Shown here one piece after another: positions 47,901-62,000 of a DNA stretch of 64,000 nucleotides. Both the position numbers and the translations under genes were made by a program. Where the stretch lies: NCBI RefSeq assembly GCF_032854445.1, contig NC_088295.1, positions 34,504,510 to 34,568,509 of the forward strand, given 5' to 3'. The stretch comes from Liolophura sinensis (Eukaryota; Mollusca; Polyplacophora; Chitonida; Chitonidae). Position 1 is the stretch's first letter, and each line of letters opens with the position of its first letter. The notes below the pieces were generated by a model. The model did no database searches. It was not told where the DNA came from and worked only from the letters and a program-made list of their open reading frames with translations.

Positions 47901-50900
47901 TTCTGACTAGCCAGTGTCTTGGTACTATTGTGTTTGGGCATGTCTAGGACAACAGCCCATGCACTTGTAATTTACACAAGGCTGATTACACCAATATCTG
48001 CGAATTAAAAAGGAAAAAAAAAAAGAAAAAAGCAAGCTCGATCTTTCAGTGTTAGATCAATACACTGATTATAATGGCCTGGAATTCTCTCGTATGTTAA
48101 GCTGCAGCATGCAAGGAAACCTGCAGCCTACTCTGGCAATCTGGCACCAGTGTGCTTTCTGCTGGCATTCATACCCCATTCTCTCTAAGCTGTCCTCAAA
48201 GACTGTGCAAACAGGGTATCAAATCAAGCTAGCCATAGAGGGATGTCTGCATGAAGGGACAGCTGAACATGTATGCTAGTGAAGAAATTTAGGAACAAGC
48301 CTGCCTGTTTCTGGTCTGTGTGTGTCCCAACAGTGGCTAGCTTGGTGAAGCAGTTTGGAGCAGTGTGCTAGATTAGAGAACACTCCCACATGTACAACAG
48401 CCTGTCCAAACCACCCACGCAGACTGGCTCGTAGCCGGCCATTATACTGTGCACAAGAGCAGCATTAATGACCACTGTCATCCGGTGTGAAAGACCGATG
48501 ATGCCCACGTAAACCTGGTACAAGGCAACAGACATTAACACCTTCCTGGCATAGATCAGCCATAAGGTAGAACAGTCCAAGACCGTGTTGGCTATATAGC
48601 AGTACAAATTCTGTGACACAACCACTGCTTCCTGTAGTACACAGCTCAATTCAAACCCCTACAGCTCAATTCAAATATCCTTACAGCTCAATTCAGATCC
48701 GCCGTTTGTTCAGTCCAGACTGGATATCCCTACATGTATCTTCAGGTTCCACACATTTACACAGCCCTGTTGATAGCTGCATCCCAACACTCATCCTCAT
48801 CTGACAGTAGTGTTTACCTAAACCTACAAACAGCTGCATCCCGACCTTCATCCTCATCTGACAGTACAGTGATTACCTAAACCTACAGATAGCTTCATCT
48901 CAACCTCCAGCATGATATGACAGTACAGTGTTTACCTAACCTTACAGATAGCTTCATCTCAACCTTCGTCTTCAGCTGACAGCACAGTGTTTACCTAACC
49001 CTACAGATAGTTTCAGCTCAACCTCCGTCTTCAACAACTGACAGTACATTGTTTACATGTACCTAACCCTACAGATAGCTAGTTCTGGTCACTTCCACAT
49101 CACTGTACGGAAGACAGTACATACTTACAGACATCTGTTAATGCCTACATTATTAGTGTTACTAACAAAGCTTCCTCCTGTTCACATGCACACATGTACA
49201 TCTCATCAGATTTCTACAGCTTAGTACTGACAGGTACGGGGACTGTATACAGCCTTGCACAAAGATATAATGAGAGGATTGCAGATTTCAACAATCCACC
49301 TACAATCTACAGCACAGCCAGGTCATGATGACCTGTCAATGAAGGTCAATAATTAGCTACCAAGGAGAAGAGTGGCCCTTAAAGCAAGGCTGTGCAGCTC
49401 TTTAAAAGTGCCAACATGCAGTACTATAAGCTTTATAAAACATCAATACTATCTGCCACATAGGGCTGCTGCTTGTGAGGTGTACAAAAGCCGCACCTGA
49501 CAACCTCATCCCTACACAGTGACAGCTTACACACAAATACAATTAAATGTTAAATGTAATTAAAAATGTATATGCCTGACACAGCAGCTTGATGTTGCCA
49601 AAGTAGGACACTCAGTGCTGATAAGTTGGCATCGGATGAAAACGGCACACTGTAGGTATCATGAGAAGCTAAGCCTGCTGAGAGCAAACCAAGGTGTGAG
49701 GAGTCATAGGGAAACAGAAGGTTAGAGGGTTTTCTATTGCAACCAGTTACAGCAAAAATGGTGGCCGCCATAGGGTCATTTCACTTCGAACAGCTACACG
49801 CCATGAGACAAACAAAACGTGAAGATTAAAAACCCCATGGGGAAATGAACTGCTAAAACAGACAGTACCAGTACAGATAAAGAGAAACTACAAGTGTAGT
49901 TTCCAGGAGGAGTAATAACGAGAGTTGGCCTATGATTAAAAAAAAGCTGTTAGAATGTTGTTTCTAACCCAGTCACAATGGGAGCTGGGCTTTGAGACAT
50001 CTGCAGGCTTTACATGTACACAGTGATACACCTCGCAAACTTCTGCAGTAAATCAACTTGAACGTCATAGAATTTTTCACCAACTAATGAATCAACTTGC
50101 CATAATTGCTAAGTTGGTGAAAAAAATCACATGAAATCTTATGTGGTTAACAGTACATCACATGCATGTAACCTCACATGCTTGTTCACCAACAAATAAC
50201 CTTCTGTACTACTCTTCGTACTGCCGAGCAATTAGTCCATGAAATTGCAGGTGATTTATGGTAGCTCCCCATCACTTACAGCAGCATAACTAAGCTGAGG
50301 AGACAACAGTCCTACTGTGATGCTTACGGATGCTGGATCTGCCAGAACATGTATGTTAGAAATGCACAGTGTGTACCAGTTGATACTCAGGTTACTGACA
50401 GATGTAGCCAGGCCATACACTGCAGCTGCAACGACTATGTAGATACCTAATTAGAGATATGGTAAATAACCAATGCATTATGATTCAGGAAAACATCACT
50501 GATCCCAACCCAGGCACTATGTAGTCGGAGTAAGATTCCTGTGTCCGCTATAGTAGACAGTTGTACACAAAGCTTCATGCTTTTGGCATGTGTATCAAAC
50601 GTTAACACATTTACGCTATGAATCAATATTTTAACCCAGTTCAGAGATAATCTGTTCGTTTCAGGCAATAATAACGTACGCCCATGCAAATGCAGTGATG
50701 TCAGATCTGTTACAGATATCCTCAATGAGCGTCACACAATATGTCATCTGCAAAGCTCCAATACCATGGCCAACTGCACAAACCATGGTGCTCCAAATCA
50801 ATGCAAGATGCCGATTATGTACAGGATTCACAAAGGCAATTGATGCTCTCTTGTACAAGTGTGTGTATGCTTTGTCTAGTCTTGTCTAACCTTGCTATGT

Positions 50901-52975
50901 TTGGCTCTCTAATATGTTCCGAGTGGGTGTACATGCATGTTACTATGGCAACGACACTAATTTTGACTAAGATTACTACTAATCTAAATTCTCAAAGTTC
51001 TGTTTTTTCTACACCGTTTCTTTAAAGCTCTCCCATGTTTCAACACCAGCCTGAGTCAGTAAATAAGCACCTTAGTCAAAGCTCTCCTCCTCTGTACCAA
51101 TATCTGTAGCATCTCTGTCAAAACTGTCCCCCATAGTATTAAGAGTGTCAGCATTTCTGCTGGAATCGTTCTGCATTACACTATGTGTTGTTGCACAGCA
51201 TTGCTGGAGAGATTTGGGTATCAAAAATCCAACTGGGAATTAAACTAGCACACTGTTTACCAGTGACATTTCATCTACCCTAAAGTACACATTTAATCAG
51301 GCTAGTATTTCTATTCTACCAGGAATTGTCTCAGATTTTACATCTCTCAGCGGATTTATTATTGAGACCAAATGTACCCTGGTTTGTTATTCAATATCCA
51401 CTCCACATACATCAACATCGCTAGAATATTCTCCATGTAATTGGAGCTATCAATAATAATAAAATCAAACTAAGCAAAACAATTGTGAGCATTAGCTCTA
51501 TAGTACACACAGAAGTTCATAAATTAAAAATGAGTGTTGTTATTCATTATAAGAGCAATATGCTGTACTTTTACAAGACTTGCATGTGATATCCATGTGC
51601 AACTCTGGCTAATATGATGAAAACTGCTGTTAACAGATTTAACCATTTGTGAATATGTGTTGCCAAGGTTACAGAATTCAACATATTAGATAAAAAACAT
51701 TCATTATAAATGTTACAAAAAATGGAGACTGACAAAAACTAAATATCCAGTCCATCTAGCAAAACAAATAAACAAGTGTAAAACAGTGAAGTGGTACGGT
51801 AACTTAGATAACAGAGGCCTCACAAGTATACATACATATACACTGGAAACTTGCATGGCCATTTTCTAATCAAGATAGCACTAGAAAATCTTGTACAGAT
51901 ACCTACATACATTTATGTTATTTGAGACATCCAGGACCCACTTTCATTGTTAAATTTTAAAAATAATTTGATATTTGAAACTTTTGTCCACTTTAAATCA
52001 TTAGGAGATGGCGAAATTTCAGTACAAAAATGCGAGATGATTTGGAAAAGAGAACCTTCACAGCTAACAAAAGTGAATCATAAATGATGAAAAGAAGTTC
52101 AGCTGTATAACTCATGGAGGTGACACAGATGATTGTATACGCATTTCAACCTATCTTAGCACAAGACAGTCCTGTTCAGTTTCACACATAAAATCTGATA
52201 ACTGTACTAATTCCTGCTGATCCTTCTTGCACAAAACATGTAGACATGAGATCATTCCTTTCACATTGATCCATCATTCATCTGTGTAATATGTCATAGA
52301 GATCATCTGAACTTTATCTTTCATGGTTTACATCATATTTTCTTATCCACACAGCCTATACAAAATTTATCACCCACCATTCAAATCAATTACCATTTAT
52401 CCTTCCATTCTGCACACGTAACAAATTGTGATAAAAATACACTATATACAGGAGAGGTCACTGGCCTTCTCAAAGTCTGTGTGATCTTGGTCAGTCATAC
52501 GTCCCAACAACAACAACAACACCGTTACCTGGCAGCCAAAGCTGCTCAGTTGTACCGATGACACTCAGTTGACATGGGCAAATGAAGTGGACTGATTTGG
52601 CTTTGACACAACCTGGGTTGGCCTCTCCTAAGTTGGGGGGAGGAGAGGTCACTAGTTATCACTTTGATCACCATGTTCCTGCATCAGGAAAGCACCTTTG
52701 TGACACGAGAAACTACCTGCTTTATGTGAAATGGACTGGCCTGGTCCCAGCGCTGCCTCCAAAAGAACTGGTCTAGTACATTTACCTGTGAGCCACAGGT
52801 AGCCAGGTTGAGGGAAGCTGCCCAGCACGCAGGGGAGGTGGCAGTGGGGGAGGGCAGGAGAACTAGCTCCCTGTCAAAACAACACAGCTAACCAATACCT
52901 ACTGCAATTTCAAAATTGAAAAGGAAAAGGAAAAAAAAAGAAAGAAAGGGAATTGGCTAAAGTATAAGACTTGGG
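44931..52975 (-). other. 8-kb tract without SINEs downstream of the docking-protein stop
   Basis: No coding exon is recognised on either strand. No SINE was seen here, unlike the interval before it. A - strand AATAAA is present at 44931-44936 (TTTATT on +), and another at 51355-51360. One reading is a long 3' UTR; another is plain intergenic sequence. A 59-bp array lies inside. Confidence 0.3.
48780..49085. repeat. 59-bp degenerate tandem array
   Basis: About five units with the blocks acagatagcttcatctcaac and gacagtacagtgtttaccta. The spacing measured between successive agata blocks (48887, 48946, 49005) is 59. Preceded by three shorter repeats of acagctcaattca (48641-48695). Confidence 0.8.
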
Positions 52976-53799
52976 TCAACCATTGGAGTCTACAGAGCTG
53001 GTACTTAGTTTCCTTGCCCTGTCCTTCTCCCTAAATGATCCACTGCCTAGAGTCCGTCGTTCTTTAACAATCACAGAGGCTGGGGCGGAAAACTTGCGCC
53101 CTGAACACCGTAAACTGTCCTGTTCCTTGCGTGTCTTGGACACTGCAGCCGTGGCTACCATGTCAATCATAGCATACTCGATTGTTGCTGCTTTCTGCAC
53201 CCCCTTTTTGGCTTTTCGTGATCTGTCAGAACCAGCCTGAGACAAATCAATTTCTGCATAATTTAACTGGGGGTCAATCTGCTCTAGAGGCATGTGAGTT
53301 CTCCTGAAGGGGGAGTTGGGGGGTGTCATGTCTATGTTCACATACAGGTTGGGTCGGTTGTCGGAGCCCTTCCCCAGGTTCACATAGGAGTGACAAGGGT
53401 ATGGGTTTCTCATGATGGAGGGGGAGCTGGCGGGAGACTCGCTCTCACGACTCAGGATACTGCGGATTGACGGGGAACTTGGAGTATCAAAGGTAAAGAT
53501 GGAAGCCGTAGATGGGGACTGGGGGGTGATGGGACAGGAGCTGGGGCTGTGGTCGTCAGCCAGGCGGCGGCGGTCTATGCGGTGGTACTCTTTACCGGAA
53601 CGGGGTCTGAGTGTGGTCGAGGCAGGACTGCTCCTCAGGGGCTTATCCTCGGCCCGCGTTCCCGGACTCCCAGCAGTGCTACCATGTGTGGAGAGTGACA
53701 ACGCATCCAAGTGTTCTTTGACTTGGTGGAGAGGGTCATTCCGTCTGCTGGCAGTATTCATCCCGTCCTCCCCTGACACTCCATGCCCATTGACTGCTT
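52976..53799 (-). CDS. Receptor tyrosine kinase docking protein (FRS2/IRS/GAB type), last coding exon
   Basis: Docking proteins of this kind are phosphorylated by receptor tyrosine kinases and recruit GRB2 and SHP2. One exon of 824 bases (acceptor tttccttccccag at 53800-53802, phase 1, stop TGA 52976-52978) encodes 273 residues. The N-terminal part is Ser/Pro-rich. Then come tyrosine motifs: KEYHRID, HSYVNLG and NLYVNID (Y-x-N, GRB2-type), LNYAEIDL and IEYAMIDM. The last two are 28 residues apart, like the paired SHP2-binding tyrosines at the ends of FRS2 (NYIQVDL, LYAVIDI) and GAB1 as remembered. FRS2 is the closest by eye, but no PTB or PH domain is in view, so the family stays open. Upstream coding exons were not found. 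The first in-frame Met (MNTASRRND) has a G at -3. Confidence 0.75.
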
Positions 53800-55279
53800 C
53801 TGGGGAAGGAAACAGAAAAAAAACAAATAATAACATGTAGACATCAGAGAGTGTGCATTGGAAAAACTGGCTTATTCGTTTTCTGACCCAGGCTTAAAGA
53901 CAGGGCAGACCATGGCTGGCAGCCACATGCCCTTACAATGTCCTGCTTTGACGGAGGGCACAATCAATACTGGCCAGTAGGGGATGAAGCCTTAGAACAA
54001 TCAGGCAGGAGCTAATGTAATTTGGAGGCAGCATTTCTGTCCTGTATTACCCTGGCCCACCAGGAGAGCCCTAGACACGGGGTTTGGCCTACACCCTATG
54101 TTGGTTATCCTATATACCTACCATTCAGTAGTGGGAAGCCTGTGTCTCTTCTGCCAGGTAACCAGTACAACTACATGTAATACAAACACTGCTGTCTGCT
54201 GGAGGCACACCACACAAGCTAAGCTCTATGCCACACATTATAATGCAGCCCGCCAACGCACCCACTCCCAAAGCTCTGCTGACTGAGGCAGCTGAGGCAG
54301 CCGACAACGACGCAGTGTTGTGCTGGTGAGTGGAGGAAGGCCACACTGCAAGCATGCATATGCCTCCCTCCCTCCTCCCTCCCACATAGCACCGCTCAAT
54401 AACTGTTACGTAGTTGGCCGGCTACAGCCCTGACAGCCCACAATATGCTCTAATGACGCAACCAATTCGCTGTACAAAAACCACGGCCACTCACAACTAG
54501 ATTACACACATTCCTCCTTCCTTAAGAAGCTCTAGGCCTCTTAAACAATGTCACTGCCTTCCTGGCCCCATGGAATTGATGGCAATAAGCTACGTATAAA
54601 CTACTAATCACCTCCCTCAGCACCCAGCAGGCTGGAGGGGGAGAGTGGGGAGGGATGGGGCGGCTGAGCAGATGGTCAACTCCCACTCTACATGGACATA
54701 CATACAGCAATGGGCTTCTGCATTTCTTTTTTTAAATGGACAGCCACGCCACATGAACAAGATGGTAATCTACAGCAGATGGCAAGCTCAGTTTCAGGAT
54801 ATATTAATATCGCAGATAAATACTGACCAGAATCAGGGAAAGCTGAGAAGTGGAAATTCTAATACATGTTCTGAATATACTAAATTACTTCAGTCATATT
54901 TAATTAATACAGAGTTCCGTACCCTTCCTATTCTGATTTGATGTTATACACAAAATACGAAAACATTTTACACCCCAGTATAAAACAGATGTATGCCACT
55001 AATAGTATAATGGCAAAATGATCAACATTCCCGATGCTTATGGTTCAAATACACAACTCAAATACAGTAACAAAGAAAGACTCAAAATATTTGGCTACCA
55101 GTATGTAGCCCAAAAGAACATGACATGTCTATGTAACAGAACTGGCCCACGGATTACATACTATATTACAATGAAATCAAACACAAGTCCACGTAACTTC
55201 AACTGTAGCGGAGAAATAGTATACATTCTGCAGTTTAATAAGATCTGTTGGCAGTCTACGAAAACCTGACATACATGTG

Positions 55280-55850
55280 TTGTGGCAGAAGAAAACCCAA
55301 TATCATGTAGCACAAGAAAACCCAAAATACACACTTTTGCAAAAAAAAAAACCCATATCATGTAGCACAAGAAAACCCAAAATACACACTTTGGCAGAAG
55401 AAAACCCCATATCATGTAGCACAAGAAAACCCAAAATACACAATCTGGCGAAAGAATACCTGATACACTGTACCAGATTAAAGCTCTATACACAGCCTGT
55501 GGCAGGAGAAAACCAGAAATCATGGGGTAGAATCAAACCCAAAATATACTCTTTGCAAAAGAATATCCAACATACTATATCAGAATAAAGGCCAACACAC
55601 AACCTGTGGCCGAAGAAATACATGTACATTTACATATATCTTGTAGCAGAAATTAGCCCCAAATACATACGGCTTTAGGAAATCTAGTATGGTGCGGTAA
55701 AATACAATTCCCAAAAAGCTAATGTGGTGTAGCAGAATAAAACCCCAAATATATATATATATATATATATACAGCTTCTGAAGCTTTAGAAAGGCAGTGT
55801 GGCGTAACAGAATAAAACCGCAAATACATACTGTGGCAGAAGATAAGACA
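55280..55850. repeat. 54-bp tandem array, decaying to the right
   Basis: Unit blocks: gtagcacaagaaaacccaaa and tacacactttggcagaagaa; agcacaag recurs at 55309, 55364 and 55418. Later units, to about 55850, keep only the (t)gtggc-gaa-aaaacc pattern. A (TA)n run is embedded at about 55749-55771. Confidence 0.8.
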
Positions 55851-56514
55851 TCCCATGACCAGCAGAGCGAGGCCTGTCACATCAGAGGGATAGGTTACAT
55901 ATGGACTGCTGGATAGCGATAGAGCCAGCAGGCTGGACAAGTGCAGGATGGGTAGCACATGGCACCACAGCCCAGTGTGACAGCTTGCCATGCACTCCTC
56001 ATTACGTCCTAGACAGGTCCACTAACCCCAATAACCTCACCAATCAATTCATTTTACCCTACAGACAAACTAGAGCAGGCTAAGCAGAATATTTCCCAAC
56101 AATCGAATGCAAGAGGAATCGTAAAAAAAAAAAGAAAGAAAAAAAAATGAGAAAAAAATCACAGCATGTTGTAAATTCAGTCACCAGATGCATACATGAA
56201 AGTTCACATCAATGATCTGTGATACAGATCTGCTGAGTGAGCACAGTGAACATATTTCCTACAGCAAGAATCTCAAGGCTAGCAAGCAACACACACATAC
56301 ACAATTACACTGCGCTGGTACCTACAACCCTAGTGGCTGCTTCAGCACAACTGGTAAAAAGGTAATTTGTACAGCAAGGAATACGATCTGTATGCACCAT
56401 GGAATCTGCCATGCCATCTGCCTCAAGTGCAATGTACTTTGGGTCAGCTATGGCTTATGTCAACAGACCAGATCATAACATAGTCATGTAGCCCCATTAG
56501 GCAGGCGTGGGGGC

Positions 56515-56536
56515 AAGCAGGCAGGCAGGCAGGCAG
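56515..56536. repeat. (GGCA)n microsatellite
   Basis: Five tandem ggca units immediately upstream of a GC-richer stretch. Confidence 0.9.
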
Positions 56537-56688
56537 GAGCCCTGGGGTGGGAGGGGACACTACATGTACTACACGTGTGTGCCGCACCTTGAGTACGGCG
56601 AGCCTTACAGGCGCTGAAGAAACAGCGCCCGTGTTACGGCATCACGCCGGCATAACGGACAGGCAGACACAACAAAGCCGACTCTTAC

Positions 56689-57050
56689 CTTGGATCAGAC
56701 AACGGTGTCCGTGCTGAGTCTGGCTGGAGAGCGGTCAGCCAACACCATTACACAGGAATACATGAGGCTACTACGTCAGAGCCAAGTCCGGCCGCGACAC
56801 TGGCCGATCAATGATTCCCTCCACACACCCGCTACTACCGACTATATCAACATAGGCTCAGTCAGCAGCCACCACCGCGTGGGCCCCCTATATCAATGCG
56901 CCAGACTCCAGCTACACTGCCGCACACATACCGTTATATCGTAGCCATAGCCCTAGTCTGTCAACTGCACACTGTTATTGCTATTGAGTTGGCAGCATTG
57001 AGTTGGGGATTGACTTATAGTTCTTTCTGGTTGCCGGAGCACAAATCTCA
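56689..57050 (-). promoter_or_regulatory. Candidate noncoding first exon and promoter of the docking-protein gene
   Basis: On the - strand a near-consensus donor (GATCCAAG|GTAAGAGT) ends at 56689. In the phase required by the downstream exon the sequence has a TGA about 50 bases upstream of the donor and no ATG after it, so it would be untranslated. The stretch 56570-57000 is GC- and CpG-richer than its surroundings. The start site is not determined. Confidence 0.4.
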
Positions 57051-57649
57051 CTGAAATGACAACCAGTCTGCCTTGGCCGAATGTGAGCTGGTGAGTGGCG
57101 AGTTGTTCTCTCTACCTACACTGGCGGACTATGCTCTGTCACTCAGCCTGGATGCTGCACTAAGCCACGATTATTGATGCCTAGAGAATTAGCTCCCCCA
57201 CCCCTTCTACCCTTCCCAGTGACAGAGTTTATTACTCACACTGATGTTAAACACGCTGCCTTTCAACGCGCTGTGCCATCATGGAAGGCAGCCACAGCCA
57301 CATTAATTGTACCGGGATTTGCTGGCTTCATCAATGGTCCCACCTGAATTCACAACTGAACTTACAGAATATGGCAATGTTCACTGAGCATAGCAAGGTC
57401 ATTTGACACATCAATACTCGATTAAATAAATGCTCATATTTACCAACGACCAATTGTTAGAGACATACACACTCTAGGAGATGGACAAATAAAACAATTC
57501 TTTATGCCAGGTAGGGAAGTAATTTATTGCTGCAGACATACCTCCAGAATAAAAACCTGATCACATTTCACATTTCCTTGTGTTTAAAACAGCAATTATG
57601 TCTCAATCATTAAAAGCTCACAAGTGAAAGATCTGACAAGATGCACCAG

Positions 57650-59070
57650 CAATCAGCACAGGTACAGTGACATCTTTGTACTGGGCTATAGTCAGTTATC
57701 AGTACAGGTGTGGTGACACATCTGTACTGGGCTATAGTCAGTTATCAGTGGCTATCAGCACAGGTACAGTGACATCTTTGTACTGGCTATAGTCAGTTAT
57801 CAGTACAGGCGTGGCAACATATCTCTATTGAGGTATGGTCACTTATCAATACAAGTGTGGTGATACATCTGTGCTGGGCTAGTCAGATATCAGCACAGGT
57901 ATGCTGCTACATCTGTCCTGGGCTACAGTCAGTTATTAGTACAGTTATGGTAATACACCTTTACTCGGCTATAGTCAGTTATCAGCGCAGGTATGGTGAT
58001 ACATCTGTAGTGGGCTATAGTCAGTCATCAGTACAAGTAAGGTGATACATCTTTAATGGGTCAGTCACTTATCAGAACAGGTATGATGATACACCTTTAC
58101 TGAGCTATGGTCAGTTATCAGTACAGATATGCCGATACATCTATGCAGGGCCTTCAGTTATCAGTACAACTATGGTGATAAACCTTTACTAGGCTATAGT
58201 CAGTTATCAGTACAGGTATGGTGATCCATCTATTGAGGGCCATCATTTATCAGTGCAGGTATGATGATACATCTATACAATGCCATCAGTTATCAGTACA
58301 GGTATGGTGACACATCTATACTGGATCATCAGTACAGGTATGGTGACACATCAATAGAGGGCCATCATTTATCAGTACAGGTATGGTGACACATCTATAG
58401 AAGGCCATCATTTATCAGTGCAGGTGTGATGACACATCTGTACAGGGCCATCATTTATCAGTACAGGTATGGTGATACATCTATACAGGGCCATCATTTA
58501 TCAGCACAGGTATGGTGACACATCTATACAGGACCATCATTTATCAGTACAGGCATGGTGATACATCTTTAATGGGCCAGTCATTTATCAGTACAGATAT
58601 GGTGACACATCTATACAGGGCCATCATTTATCAGTACAGGTACAGTGATACATCTATACAGGGCCATCATTTATCAGTACAGGTATGGTGATACATCTAT
58701 ACAGGGCCATCATTTATCAGTACAGGTATGGTGATACATCTTTAATGGGCCAGTCATTTATCAGTACAGGTATGGTGACACATCTATACAGGGCCATCAT
58801 TTATCAGTACAGGTATGGTGACACATCTGTACAGGGCCATCATTTATCAGTACAGGTACAGTGATACATCTATACAATGCCATCAGTTATCAGTACAGGT
58901 ATGGTGACACATCTATACAGGGCCATCATTTATCAGTACAGGCATGGTGACACATCTATAGAGGGCCATCAGTTATCAGTACAGGTATGGTGACATCTAT
59001 ACAGGGCCATCATTTATCAGTACAGGTATGGTGACACATCTGTAAAGGGCCATCAGTTATCAGTGCAGGT
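57650..59070. repeat. 43-47-bp minisatellite
   Basis: About 32 units. The right part has a 43-bp unit: catttatcagtacaggtatg + gtgatacatctatacagggc + cat (for example 58681 to 58724). The left part (57650-58250) has longer units with tgggctatagtcagttatca. The transition is gradual. Confidence 0.95.
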
Positions 59071-62000
59071 ATGGCAATGTTTCAGATCTTGTCTAGTAAT
59101 CTGCACTCACTGGTACATCTGACCCCAGTAATGTAAACAAAGCAGGTCCTCTGGTAAACATAGGTTATTGATCCCTGTTCACGTGCTTGTCAACTCCCAA
59201 CAGCTAATTAGTAGATCATTAGTATCCAGGTAAACGAACAAGCTGCACGTGGCACCTCACAGACGTACACTTTAGCTGACAATTTCTACAAGTTATTACC
59301 ATATTAATATGGTAAACAAACAAATACTGGCAAGTTACAAGCCATATCATCATCTCAATTCCACTCCAGCATAAACTTTCAAAGCATGCCATAGATGTAC
59401 ATGTACATATACCTACACGTGCATAAAGAAATCATCAAATGAAACAGAACCCAGTGAATCAAAGGAAAATCAATGACAGTGAAAGGTTGTACACATTTTG
59501 GGAAGACAAACAGAATACAGTACATTTGTCCTGCCTGACCTGTTCATTTGGTCAACAAACATCCAAGAAACTCGGGTCTAAAACTCTGCATTTTTCTTTC
59601 AACTTCAAAAGCAACCAGTTGATGTTTACCTGCTTCATCAAAGGTTCCTTATATTAGCTTGGAGTAACAATTAGTTCAGGAATGTCTGCAGTGCTGATTC
59701 ACAAAACAGCCTCGTAAAGACAACACTGACGGTGCGCTGTCCTTTGATTGTATTGACACCACTTACCAATGACGTCAGGCTGCAGCTACAATGCACGACT
59801 CAGGGAGGTAGGTAACCATGACCCAGATCTCTTGACTATTCAATGACTGCTTCAGGAGAACTTCAAAAGGCCTGATGGTCTGAGAAGCATGGTCAGTCAG
59901 AACGTGCTCTTCACTGACCTACTCAATCACAACCCTTTGTCCAAATGACGTCAGCTCTTTTAGGACACACAAAAAGCTTTCTACAGCACACTCTGATATC
60001 AAAGAGTAAATCAGAGATATTCATTCAAGTTAACAATTTAAAGCTACAAATAAACAATACTTTTTAGCTTTCATTCAAACACACTTATGCTCTGTGTTGT
60101 GAGATGCAGTCATCAGAAAGCAGATTCTGGACATTAAAACAAGAAATTCATCTTATAATATTTTTATATGTAAAATTATGCCATCAATAGCTTGGGGGCA
60201 TCCAGTTTTACACCATCAAGCTGGTGCTGGATATTCTCTAGGCAGTACGCCTACACATATGTCCTCACCATGTACACAGCAGTGTATGTGTATGGCCCTT
60301 GATGGCTGAGTGAACTGATTGGCTCTGTTTTGAAAGCCTAAGACCTTGGCAGATCAAATACACTGTAAATATGGGACAAAAACATATCTGAATCCACATT
60401 CTTATATAATGTCTATGGTCAAATTCCATCAGATTTTTATTTCAATAGATTCACAAATATAATTTTCTATGACCTTCTGAAAAAAAAAAACCCATTAAAA
60501 ATATAATTATAACTTCTTCCAAAGGGTTTCTTCATCCTTCATATTTTCATCTTTCATCACAAAATAACAGCTTCAAAATAGGTTGCCTCAATTCGGAGAC
60601 TTAGTGCTGGCGAGTGGATGTATTGTACTTTGGGTGTATTGTACTTTGTTTTGTTTATGCAAATTTATAAGGCATGCAATAGGACAGCTGGTCCGGGGGC
60701 AGCGACAAAGCCCTCCAGTACAAGTCAATTATAATGGTTGCATTCAGCACGGCCAATACAATAAAGCTGTATAGCATGTCAGTAGGCCAGAGCAGGTGGA
60801 GCTCATCCATCAAGTTTGACAGATGGCAGAAAGCTATGGGCAGAAATATGGCTCCAGTGCAGAGCACATGGCTCACTCATTACCTTATGAAAGAATCATC
60901 AAATGATAACCTATAGCCACAGGCTCTGCAATACAGGTTCTCCTGCACATGAATGAATGCATATTGTTTTGTGCATGCATGTATATTGCACAGATGCACT
61001 TTTGCTTATATCTATAACCTAAATCTGCAATAGGTCAAATCCTGTAATGAGTAGCAATCTGCTGATCATTATGATTTCCTCGGCTTGCAATAAGGAATGG
61101 CTGGTAAAGGTTTTACCCCACATAGGTAATACCAATGTGACATCGCGGTGATGAGGAAACGCACATTTAAATTGTTTGTTAGTTTGATAACAGCACATAA
61201 GCATACTAGTTTCGAATGAATACATGCTTTACTACATGTACACTTGTGCCGTTTTCGGCGACTTTCTTCAGCATTAGCATAGTTTGGTACCAATACCCTA
61301 GGGTTTACATTGTACCGTATACACAATCATTTATCTTGGCAAGTACTTGTACTTCACCTAAACTACACATGTAACCATCCTGTATACAACGATCTGTGTC
61401 TCTCTTCATTAACTGCAGCAGTACGTGAATATGTGAATGAATGGACGGTGCAAGTGTGAACTACACATACCCTGGTCTATGTAGAAATTAGCCTTTCTTT
61501 TCAGGACACTGACCTCACCACATTAAAACACTGATCATTCATTCCTGGCAGAGGCAAGGAAGAAAACAAAACCAACAAAGAATTCCAGCACAGTCAAGAC
61601 TTGTATTCAGACTGCAGACAATCAATATCCTTTCCTCCATACACATGTAGCTGTGAATAACAACCAGCTCCATGCTAACATCATATACCCACTCCCAGTT
61701 AGCGTATCAATACAGAATGTAAAACTTAAGATGAAAGGTTACCAAATCAGGAGATAAAAGAGCAGCTTTTACTCCTCTATAATTCCAGATATTGTCATTA
61801 AGATTCACCTAGCTCCCAGGCATCAACTACCCTGAGGGGTCTGGTCAACCAGAGCGTCCACTATACACTGACCCTTGATGGTCTAGTATTGATCTGTACC
61901 CTTGTGGCCATCCACAGGCCAATGAGCTGACCACTACACGAGACTATTCCCAGCTCTCTCCTCTCACAAACTCTGAGGCTGCTGCCCGGCAAATTTTCCG

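Larger units (their letters stand above)
53803..56688 (-). other. Intron upstream of the docking-protein exon
   Basis: No further coding exon recognised. It contains the 54-bp array, a TA microsatellite at about 55749-55771 and A-rich runs near 56120-56155. Confidence 0.45.

Noticed and set aside
60655-60876. Hydrophobic 73-codon - strand frame that might be a membrane protein fragment
   Set aside because: No splice signals, no family resemblance, and AT-rich noncoding surroundings make chance the better reading.
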